The position numbers were made by a program, and so were the translations under genes. Source: Ctenosaura bakeri (lineage: Eukaryota > Chordata > Lepidosauria > Squamata > Iguanidae). Taken from it: a stretch of 64,000 bases of DNA. Of the stretch, positions 55,905 to 64,000 are shown piece after piece. The stretch is from positions 372,001-436,000 of the forward strand of contig CAOLHI010001659.1 in NCBI GenBank assembly GCA_948474755.1. Reading direction: 5' to 3'. Position 1 is the first letter of the stretch. Each line of letters starts with the position of its first letter. The notes below the pieces were generated by a model. It searched no databases, was not told the origin of the DNA, and saw only the letters and a list, made by a program, of their open reading frames with translations.

Positions 55905-56622
55905 GACAATTTCTTATTTTCTAATAATGTTTATTCAAGTAGAAAGAAAGTTTATATGATGTGAGGTGTAAATTAGAAGAAAGTAAGAATGATGCCGAAA
56001 GCTATCAATACAATCTGACATTCTGAATAATAATTTCAGTGTCAATACATATTTGAAATTCAAAATAACATTACTAGAATGCTTTTACTTACCCATTGAA
56101 CACTTGGAAACATAAAAATAATGATTCATCAAATCTTGTTACTCAAACTACTCTCACAGTTTTCACAGTGATGTAGCACAGAATGTATTAACTGGGTCCT
56201 GTAGCTTCAGGGACACTACAAATCTAAACTTCCTGAAATAGCTCTTAAAAACTAGGCTGTTATGAAATCTTGCTAGAAGTTAGTGATAAATGGCAACAGA
56301 AAGAGAGAGAACTTTAAGATAAAGACTAGGGAATGTAACATTAGAAACAAACATCTAGACTTCAAAAGCTTGTTGAAACAGATTACTGGGCCAAACTCAT
56401 GTCAGTTGCTTACTGAACAAATAGAGATGAATGTGGTCCATTCTTTAAAATGCATAGAGTTGCATAATAACATATCAAAATTTAACTACTGAAACTTGCT
56501 TCTTAAGACATACTGCATGCTATGCTGTTTTGAAATAGCAACAGAATGTGGGGCAATTCTGCGAAGTATCAGCTTTTACTCATTGTCTGTTTGTGTTGAT
56601 TCTGGCTGGGACTTCTCTGAAT
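55905..56622 (-). CDS. Terminal exon of an unidentified host gene (14 codons, stop, 3' UTR)
   Basis: The acceptor cttattgcag ends at 56623. The exon then completes an Asp codon begun in the previous exon and reads S-E-K-S-Q-P-E-S-T-Q-T-D-N-E before TAA (56578-56576). A 3' UTR follows to an AATAAA (complement tttatt, about 55930). The acidic, polar C-terminus has no domain. The evidence is splice-site quality and phase agreement with 62111-62226. I do not recognise the gene. Confidence 0.55.
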
Positions 56623-56639
56623 CTGCAATAAGAAGAGAT

Positions 56640-57230
56640 GAGAAAAAATGATATTCTCATTATAACACAGGCAATAAATATGAATTTTTCTTTATAGAGA
56701 AAATTTTCTGTGGTAGATGGAGAAGTGTTAATTGTAAATTTTAAACTGATTCATACTTCCTGACGGACGAATTAATACTTCTGAATTAATATTTCAGTAT
56801 CTTCTCCTTTCTCCCTTTTTAGATTCTATGGCTTCGACTGACTTTTAACATTGGGGTTATGGAAAATTTATTTACTTGTATACATATCTACAGTGCAAAT
56901 TGACTGCTTCCTTTTCATTGTGTTTACATTACCAAGTAATTACTATACTTAGGACATTCTCAACATTCTGTTATACTCCTGAATGATGCTTTTCTTTATC
57001 TCTGTGCTAATATGACCCTAAAACAGTAAATTCATTAGTATGTCTAATCATGATTTTAAAAACCAATTTAACCAACACTTATTTCAGTGTTGCAACCCAT
57101 CAAGTTCATTGGGGTATAGTCCTAACTAATAAGTAATTACATCCATGCAATGAAATCTTATGCATATTTATTTGGAGGTAAGTCCCATTACTTATGCATA
57201 ACTTATGTAGTGGTAGTGGTAGTAATAATA
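56640..57230. other. Intron sequence, nothing recognised
   Basis: Lies within the inferred intron of the minus-strand host gene. AT-rich, ending in a (TAGTGG/TAATAG)n-like simple stretch at 57210-57245. Confidence 0.4.
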
Positions 57231-57234
57231 GTAA

Positions 57235-57960
57235 TAGTAGTAATTTCTTACCCACCTCTCCTTATGGATTGAGGCAGGGGACAACAACAGAATAAAATAC
57301 AACACATAACATCAGTTAAATGAGCATATAAAAATAAAATCCATATTTTATAATTCATAATTTAAAAATCATCTGGATAGATGTGCTGGAAGAGATTAGT
57401 CTTTTAACACTGTTTTAAATTCAGATAGTATATCTAACTGTTGAATTTCTTCTGGCAGGTCATTGCACAGTCTGGGGTCAGCTGAAGAAAAAGTCCTCTA
57501 GCTGCTTCTGGCTGGTTGAAGTGTACAGGATGGATTATATGGGAAAAGATTATCCTGTAGGTAACCTGGACCCAAACCACGTATGCTTTAAAGGTAACAA
57601 CCAGTATTTTTTACCTTGATCAGAAACTAACATTCAGCTAGCAAAGTAATTTTAATATTTGATATAATATAATCACTCCTAGATGTGTGAACAACCAATC
57701 CAGCTGTGCTATGTTTCGAACTAAATGACGTTTCTGAACTTGGTACAGAGGTAGCCCAATGTAGAATGCATTGCAGAAGTCCAGTCTTCTTTAGATCCTT
57801 CACCTCTAGGAAGGGGTGCAGCTGGTGTAACAGAGAAAGCTAAGAGCAGGCACTCCTGGCCATCACATCTATCTGGGCACCCCCAAGCTGTGCACACAAT
57901 CTTTCCAGGACTGATTGACACCCCTCCAAACCCAGATGTGTATATCTAACTGAAATGTTG
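57235..57960 (-). mobile_element. Old LINE or SINE 3' region, family unsure
   Basis: Its minus-strand 3' tail (57255-57300, complement of 'tacccacctctccttatgga') is the same kind as that of the SINE at 40009. The body text about 'tctggcaggtcattgcacag' and 'gcattgcagaagtccag' recalls a repeat common in reptile DNA, whose name I cannot give with confidence. Confidence 0.4.
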
Positions 57961-58127
57961 ACAGAAACCAGCCCTTAGCTTTTTATTCTGACAAACGAAA
58001 GTTCATTCTCCTAATATGAATTACATTTTCCTGTTTCCAAATGTATCCTGGTTGCTTCCATCAGATCATTGCTACATGGACAAATTTAATTAAGCTTTAT
58101 GAAATTATGATCTTAATCAGCCTGTTG

Positions 58128-58298
58128 TTTTGGGCTTTCAAGCAAACTTTTATGGTGGCCTTATTTGGGTTTTCTGAGAAAGATTTATTCACAGGAGATT
58201 TGCCATTACTTTCTTCTTAGAATGAGTGAGTGTGACCTGCCCAAAGTCACCCATGGGTTTCTGTAGTTCAAACTACTATGCTATGCTGGCTCTCAGTC
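58128..58298 (-). mobile_element. CORE-type SINE, old copy
   Basis: On minus it reads 'gggtgactttgggcaggtca', then 'aagtaatggcaaatctcctg' and 'ggccaccataaaagtttgct', in the same order as the copy at 27303-27530 with many substitutions. Confidence 0.6.
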
Positions 58299-58492
58299 AG
58301 GTTGGGTGATAATTTTTGTCTTTTTCTTATCATCTCAAGCAGAACACACTTGAGAGGCACTCTTTAGAGGCACTGAAGAGTTTATTAGAATAAGCTTTGT
58401 ATACATATGGAGATGTCTGCCTCTGGATCACTGTGAATGCATTGGGAAATGAGCAAAACCTGCATGTCATGTCGTTATTTCTTTCTAGACAT

Positions 58493-58928
58493 GGGCCCTT
58501 TTTGCACCTTACCTCGTCGCGGCAGCGGAGAGCGGCACTCGCGCGAGCAGCCACTCACACGAGCTGCTCATGACAGCCCTTTTTGCCCCCCGCATGCCTT
58601 CCTTCAAGCGCGACTGTCGCACGAGCGCCCCTCCCCTTTCTTCCGCAGCGCAGTCTGGAAGTTGTAGACTGAGCGGGGGAAAGGAAGCACGACCGGGCCA
58701 CCTTGCTGACACACCACACAAAGGTAAGTGCACGAGAGCACTGCGAGCATTGCGCGAGCGCGGGGCATTTTCGGCTTAAAGCCGAAAATCAAAAAATGTG
58801 TGTGCGCCCCACTTTAGCCTCGTGAGCGTCGTGCGAGTGGGAGTGCGTCATACGGAGCGACGCTCCCACTCATGCGACGCTCAAGGGGCGCTCGCGCAAA
58901 AAAAAAACAAAAAGCATGCGAAAAGGGT
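58493..58928. mobile_element. CpG-rich Harbinger-like MITE
   Basis: Ends are GGGCCCTTTT and AAAAGGGT, flanked by a 3-bp direct repeat cat (58490-58492 and 58929-58931), as Harbinger elements make 3-bp duplications. Inside, CpG is far more frequent than around it, and there are self-complementary stretches (ttttcggcttaaagccgaaa at 58767; gagcgtcg...cgacgctc at 58824-58884). Several overlapping short frames here have no motif. Confidence 0.6.
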
Positions 58929-59011
58929 CATGGTCTGGAATAGGGCAGGCATGTGTAGGTATGTAGAAATGCTTAGTGCGACAGGAACAGTGGGAATATT
59001 ATTGAGAATTA

Positions 59012-59191
59012 GGCCATTTCCGCACTAGCCTGTTATAGTGCGAAGATTCCACTTTCAACATCCTCTGGAATCCTGGGGTTTGCAATTTTGGGAGGGGCCA
59101 CCTGGCCCCTCCCTAAACGGCAAACCCCAGGATTCCAGAGGATGTTGAAAGTGGAATCATTGTGCTATAACAAGCTAGTGCGGAAATGGCC
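59012..59191. mobile_element. Foldback MITE, almost complete palindrome
   Basis: Two arms of about 88 bases (from ggccatttccgcacta to its complement at 59191) meet at a 'ggccacctggcc' centre and differ at only a few sites. Flanking tta/cta could be a degraded 3-bp duplication. A lone left arm of the same family lies at 14013-14102. Confidence 0.75.
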
Positions 59192-59519
59192 CTAGTAGAG
59201 AACGGATTCTTAGAGATCAAATGGTTAGTATTGTTTATTGGCTGGGACAATAAATGTTATTTAAAAAGCTTAGGTAAATAATATTTGTTGTGTTCAGATG
59301 ATGACAATCAAAGAGTGATTTACAAGGATTAGGCTGGAGATGGTGGGGGTTAAAATTATAATATCAAAGACCAAGGAAGAAATTCTAAAGATCAAAGTGA
59401 CTGTAGAGAGTAGTTGTTTCAACAAAAGAAAACCAATTTGGCAATTAGGGAGGGAGTATAACCCTGGAAGAACTGCCAATGGGTGTTGAGAATAGATGCT
59501 GATGAATTACTGTGTTTTA

Positions 59520-59700
59520 CTATTTAACAGGCTTGCACAAGATACAGTCTGCGGGCCACATGCAGCCCGCAAAAGTATTCCATGCAGCCTGTAGCAGGGA
59601 GGAGGTGAGTGAGGGGACGAGATCGCCCCCCCACTTCCCTCTCTCACCTGCCCTGGCATGACTGGGGAGGATGAGAGTGAGGGGGATGAGGTACAGTTAC
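59520..59700. other. Possible old DNA-transposon fragment
   Basis: 'gcgggccacatgcagcccgc' at 59548-59567 is self-complementary, and a related phrase occurs at 61665-61700 ('caacccacaggctacatgca'). Such phrases are common in old hAT-type repeats, but no ends are seen. Confidence 0.25.
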
Positions 59701-59756
59701 TTTTAAGAAGAATTAAAATAATGACAAGTTTGAGGTATTCATATAGGCCTAAAAAT

Positions 59757-59995
59757 CCTAAAGGCACCAGATCCCATCTGATTTCAGAAGCTAAGCAGGG
59801 TCAGCTCTAGGTGGTACTTGGATGGGTGACCACTAATAAATATCAGATACTATAGGTTATATTTCAGGGCAAGGAACTGGCAGAACCACCTCTGAGAATT
59901 CCTTGCCTAAGAAAACCCTACAAAATTCATGAGGTTGCCATAAGTTGGCAAATGAAGAACAATCTGGGTACAAAAACATCATCCTAGCACTGCTG
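59757..59995 (+). mobile_element. 5S-rRNA-derived SINE (5S-Sauria type)
   Basis: 'gatcccatctgatttcagaa' then 'gctaagcagggtc' and 'tggtacttggatgggtgacc' follow vertebrate 5S rRNA closely, including its internal promoter. The 3' half ('aactggcagaaccacctctg' ... 'ggttgccataagttgg') is the LINE-like tail shared with the CORE-SINE copies. It is too diverged and fused to a tail to be a working 5S gene. Confidence 0.8.
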
Positions 59996-60104
59996 AATTA
60001 TGAATACTTTTGTGTGTGTGTATGTGAGTTCAACATACACACACACAAAAGTATTCATAATTCAGCAGTGCTAGGATGATGTTTTTGTACCCAGATTGTT
60101 CTTC
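59954..60104. repeat. 72-bp perfect inverted repeat beginning in the SINE tail
   Basis: Arms 59954-60025 and 60033-60104 are exact reverse complements with a 7-base spacer (gagttca). The left arm starts in the last 40 bases of the 5S-derived SINE, so the right arm is an inverted copy made after the SINE inserted. Confidence 0.95.
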
Positions 60105-60533
60105 CACCAGTGCCAGTTAAGAAGAGCAGATAGCAGATGTTTCCTAACCCTAGTGTAGAGGTATTGTTATATCAGAGTAGGTTTTATTTTTTGTTGACAT
60201 TCAGCACTGGTAACCCTAAAAAATACTCCTTTGCATGGTATATAAATATTTTGCATTTACAGCTTATTTGGGTTATTTTTTTGTATATGCATTTCTTAGT
60301 TTATTTTTGGCTTAGAGATGACCCAGTTTTTTGTCTAATGCTGTTACTAATGCTGTTACTAATATGTCCACAAATAATATACTGTATTTGTCATGCAACA
60401 TTGAGTAGCTCCACTCCTTTTAAGGCTCAACTTGTAAGAAAACCTTAAAAATATATTCAAACTTACCAAAGTAATATTTTGTTTCTTAAGTAATAAGTGT
60501 AATAATTGAAATTTCCCTTTTTTATATGGTTTA

Positions 60534-60626
60534 TTTTATTTGCAAAATAGTTTAATCATTAATTAATTAATTATTAATTAATAATTATAGTATAATTAAT
60601 GATTAAACTATTTGGCAAATAAAAAC
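60534..60626. repeat. AT-rich inverted repeat
   Basis: The left arm from tttatttgcaaaatagttta and the right arm ending aaactatttggcaaataaa are reverse complements over about 33 bases with one mismatch. The centre is made of TTAA/TTAATTA units. Confidence 0.8.
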
Positions 60627-62110
60627 ATTATTATACCATTAGTATAACTTTACTTGGAAAGTGAGGTGCTAAAAAACTATCTTAGGCCTGAAGAAGTGTA
60701 GCCTATTTAATTTCAGCTCTTACCTACTGCCAAATTCTGCAGATCTGCTATATAACAAAGTATATGCAAAGTATTAACTCCAGAAACATTTGTTTGACTA
60801 GCCTTTTGTGTTTCCAATAAACATCATGGAAATTATACGTGTGCTTTCTTGAGCAACACAAAGTAACAGTTCTTGGCAATAAGAACTTGGAAAGGAACTG
60901 TTTCTGTTAAGGCAGAAATGGGCTGATAATGATGAGACATAAGTGGTATATATTCTGAGGTGGAAAACTGGCTTCTTAAGGTGGGCACCTATTTCAAGTA
61001 CAGATTGAGATCCAGGTTTTCATTTGTATGAGAATGTATTTTTTCTAGCTTTCTGTTTCTTTTCTATTTTATTCTGGTACTCACTTGAAGAAAAGAATCT
61101 GCAACTATGAAGAAGAAATTATTTATTCAATATGAATTCATTGGACTCCATTTCCCATTGTCCCCAGCCAGCATAATCAGAGATAATGGGAAATGAAAAA
61201 CAATAGCTTCTGGAGGGCCATATGTTTCCCACCCTGATGTTAAAGATTCAAGTTATATAGCTTTAATGGTCTTGCAATGGTCTCACATTTAAAGAGAAAT
61301 GTGAGAATATCCAAAACATGAGAATATTCTTTTATTAGAGGATAAATCCTTGCAATAAAAACTTTTTTGAAAGACATTTGAGTACTACTCATCATCAAAA
61401 TGTCATGTCCAATAAACTGTCATCCAAAACAATGATATTACACCACAAAATAAAGGATATTTATATGAGACGTGTTATAGGAATCAGTGACAACTACTGG
61501 TTATGATTTGGTTTGTGTACTATCATAATATCAGCTAGAAATAAATGCATACTTCTCTGGAAGCAAGCTTAACTCTAATTAATACGACTTGCTTACAGAA
61601 CATTCTATTGAGATGCAAAATGTGAATTAAGATATAGTATTTCAGATGGATAATATTGTAGAACAGACATAGGCAACCCGCAACCCACAGGCTACATGCA
61701 CCCTTATTTTGCCCTCCATAAGGGTTCCTTGTCATCATTATCACCAGAGAAACTGGTGGCACAGGACAAGCTGTGTGTTACCTAGCTCTCAGACTTACTT
61801 TCCAAATGTCCTGTTTTTATGCTGAGGTAGAGAACTTAAAATAGGGGAATGGTCCCCAGTGGATTTGGTATATATATTTACCCAGCCCCCTGATTCCTAG
61901 AAATTAACCAGTCCAACTTTAGAATGACTATATGTCTTCAATACTTCAAGAGACACAACCCCAGAGAAAATTTACTGAAGTTCAGTTTCCATAGATAATG
62001 TACTGGGAGATTTCATGGTTTTAAAAGAGATTTGCATAGTCTACTTTTTCTGCTAATTTCCAATAACTAGCTTTGCTTGCTTTTTAAACAAAGGAATTGC
62101 AGTACTTTAC
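60627..62110. other. Intron sequence, nothing firmly recognised
   Basis: No coding frame of note. The phrase at 61665-61700 may be an old DNA-transposon piece (see 59520-59700). The rest is ordinary AT-rich DNA within the inferred host intron. Confidence 0.4.
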
Positions 62111-62226
62111 CATTAGGCTGGGAATTCTTTTTCTCCCATTCATCACGTTGCTGAAGCCATTCATCTCCATAACCACTGCTTATCAGTTTGCTGAAGTTAA
62201 CAGGCTCATTTTTTTTATGAACAGGC
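62111..62226 (-). CDS. Penultimate exon of the same unidentified host gene
   Basis: The 116-bp exon runs from acceptor ttctgtgtttaag to donor G|GTAAAG. It encodes 38 whole codons beginning P-V-H-K-K-N-E-P-V-N-F-S-K-L and containing G-Y-G-D-E-W-L-Q-Q-R-D-E-W-E-K-K, with one base left over at each end. The spare G at the 3' side pairs with AT at the start of 56622 to make Asp, so the intron phases agree. It is unlike any transposon protein in the window. The Trp-rich, charged helix could be an interaction motif, but no function is assigned. Confidence 0.6.
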
Positions 62227-63663
62227 CTTAAACACAGAAAACATCAAAGAAGAATGAACCAATAAGCTCACCTTTTCACTTGTATTATGGTAAAATATTC
62301 ATCTTTCATCAATGTTTAATATATATAAAAAAACCAGTAACTTTCTGAAGGAGAACATTTTCAGTAGAAATGGAGAATATTATTTACACCCAGCACCATT
62401 AAAAATGGTTTCTTATTAGTTTATCAAAATATTCATTAACTATTAGCAACAAACTTAAATAAAGTGAAAAAAATTGCAGAACTAACATAAGAAAGCTTAG
62501 AAGTACATTACACAACCTTTCCTAAACAGGTATATGAAAAAGATCATAAAAAGAGGGAAGGGAGGGGGACAAGGAAAATAAATGTGGCAGCACATTTTGA
62601 ATGAACTGTTTTTTATTTTAGCATGAGGTTTCATGGATATAAACCCATTTGTTCAAATGCAATGGTTTTACTGTGTGTACATGAGGGATCTGCTAATATT
62701 TACAACTTCCCAGTATCGGTATACACTTACAGTAGATGGGATCCAAGGAACTTTTCCAGGGAGGTTTAGATGAATGAGCCTGTCCGGTGGGTTTATTTTA
62801 TTTTTTTAATTGCTCAGAGATCGTTGCCTTTTTGATATAAAAACAAACCTGCGACGTATACTTGCATAGGAAGGAACTTGTAAATCAGTTATCAATTACA
62901 TTGGAAATTTTCTTATGTAAAGGGGCAACTTCATTTAATTTACATTTTAATGAAAGTGATTCACTTAAGTATTTAAGTTGGAATTTTAACATTAATTTAA
63001 TTTTAGAATCAAGTTATTAGTCATGCTATTTATCAATTAAACAGCCCTAAAGGGCCTAACAAAATTTGGATTTCCCAGGCTGAATTTAACTTAATACTTA
63101 ATTTTTCCCCTAATGTTAATGCAACTGAATAAGATAATTTAATAATTTAAGCTTCTTAATGATTAACTAAATGCACTAGTCCTTTCTTATTGATGTTCCT
63201 ATGTTTGATATAGTTACTTATACAGTAAAATAAAAATATAGAGAGGGAAACAAGAACATTTGATATATGAATAAAATAAATAACTCATACCATAGTTACA
63301 GAAGTTCAGAATTATAGTAATTTAGAAAAAGAACTATTGTTAAATAAAGAACAAAAGAAGCTTGAAGGGAAAACGGGAACTATTTTATACACTTCACCGG
63401 TAATTTTTTCTTGTCTTAACAAAAGTGCCCATTTTTCAATAAGCTGCAAATGTTCTCTTCTCCTGTATGTTAAGCTAACCAATTCAAGTCATAGCATATG
63501 TTCTCTGGACAATCCTTGATCAAAGATGCTTCTTTTGTCTACAAAAGTTTAGTAATACAAATTCTTCCATTGTTGGGCATGACTGAAATACCAGTTTACC
63601 CTTGTTTCCCAGGTAGAATCAAGCAGCTGAAACTGGGCCATGAATGAGGTTTGGAAGGAAACA

Positions 63664-63708
63664 CTCTCTCTCTCACTCTCTCTCTCTCTCTCTCTCCACA
63701 CACACAAT
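63664..63708. repeat. (CT)n/(CA)n microsatellite
   Basis: A ctctctct run, broken by one ca step, passes into cacacaca. Confidence 0.9.
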
Positions 63709-63835
63709 TAATCTTGGCCAATCTGTTCTGCTACATCCAGTAGGGATCCTTAAAGTTGAACATAAGATCTTTGTGGATTTACCAGACAATGTTCCAGAAA
63801 TTATATTATAAGCATGTAGCTGTATATTTTATCCT

Positions 63836-63860
63836 GTGTGTCTATGTATGTGTGTGTGTT

Positions 63861-63894
<34 letters not shown>

Positions 63895-63902
63895 CACAAT
63901 AC

Positions 63903-63933
<31 letters not shown>

Positions 63934-63935
63934 GT
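63836..63935. repeat. (TG)n(TA)n compound microsatellite
   Basis: gtgtgtgt passes into tatatata, then a short acacaatacatatacat break, and a second (AT)n run. Confidence 0.95.
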
Positions 63936-64000
63936 GTTCTGCTTACTTACTCTCCTCCAACTGTGAATGTTTCAAGAACCTGAGTCAAACAGACAAGTCC

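Larger units (their letters stand above)
62227..64000. other. Upstream intron, simple repeats at the right end
   Basis: No further exon was found on either strand. The stretch is AT-rich to 63650 and then carries the microsatellites listed separately. Confidence 0.4.

Noticed and set aside
58330..59028. Short Arg/Cys-rich frames in the CpG-rich block
   Set aside because: They occur in all six frames, as expected for stop-poor GC-rich DNA. The block is best explained as a MITE.
59757..59830. A 5S rRNA gene
   Set aside because: Diverged, lacks the 5S 3' end, and is fused to a LINE-like tail. It is a SINE.
63756..63983. A 75-codon frame with Val/Cys and Tyr/Ile runs
   Set aside because: It is the translation of the (TG)n(TA)n microsatellite.

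Overview
The window looks like repeat-rich, non-coding DNA from a squamate reptile nuclear genome. I infer a lizard, possibly iguanian, from the repeat mix and not from any single-copy marker. L1, CR1, Penelope, DIRS and Harbinger copies lie together with a 5S-rRNA-derived SINE, a tRNA-derived SINE and a SPIN-type hAT MITE. There is no prokaryotic gene layout, and nearly every long open frame is a piece of a broken transposable element.

Left part (1-14 kb). A 5'-incomplete L1 (1-2620) carries a SPIN MITE with its 8-bp target duplication. A CR1 3' end is followed by a 2.5-kb L1 insertion (3398-5945). That insertion ends in about 750 bp of non-L1 DNA and a second poly(A), inside one 18-bp target duplication, which is the structure of a 3' transduction. 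From about 7.3 to 13.3 kb lie the two genes of a decayed PIF/Harbinger transposon, a Myb/SANT-like protein (+) and a DDE transposase (-) with a recognisable intron. A minus-strand L1 sits inside the former.

Middle part (14-46 kb). An APE-type non-LTR retrotransposon (14.1-16.6 kb, resuming 22.26-23.25 kb) is split by a nearly full-length 5.7-kb L1 on the minus strand. Next is an internally deleted gamma-type endogenous retrovirus (23.2-25.6 kb, minus) with a complete 5' LTR, tRNA-Pro-like primer site, gag start, env and polypurine tract. Then come L1, CR1-within-CR1 and Penelope fragments, another 3.2-kb L1, a possible gag remnant, and a diverged tandem array with a ~565-bp unit (39.7-44.6 kb). 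Two solo LTRs and a tRNA-SINE have landed in the array.

Right part (46-64 kb). A minus-strand DIRS-like element (reverse transcriptase/RNase H, tyrosine recombinase) is interrupted by a solo LTR. A CR1 (49.4-55.1 kb) is interrupted by two L1s and one solo LTR. In each of these host elements, removing the insert and one target duplication gives back the expected reading frame. From about 55.9 kb rightwards the DNA looks like the 3' end of a host gene on the minus strand: two phase-matched exons (62226-62111 and 56622-56576) separated by a 5.5-kb intron that holds MITEs, SINEs and several perfect palindromes. I could not name this gene.

The elements do not work together as a pathway. They record successive insertions, and the flanking duplications let much of the order be read directly. 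The most unusual signals are the 3' transduction, an L1 insertion carrying an inverted copy of its own target site, a cluster of near-perfect palindromes at 59.0-60.6 kb, the tandem array, and the DIRS/LTR nesting.
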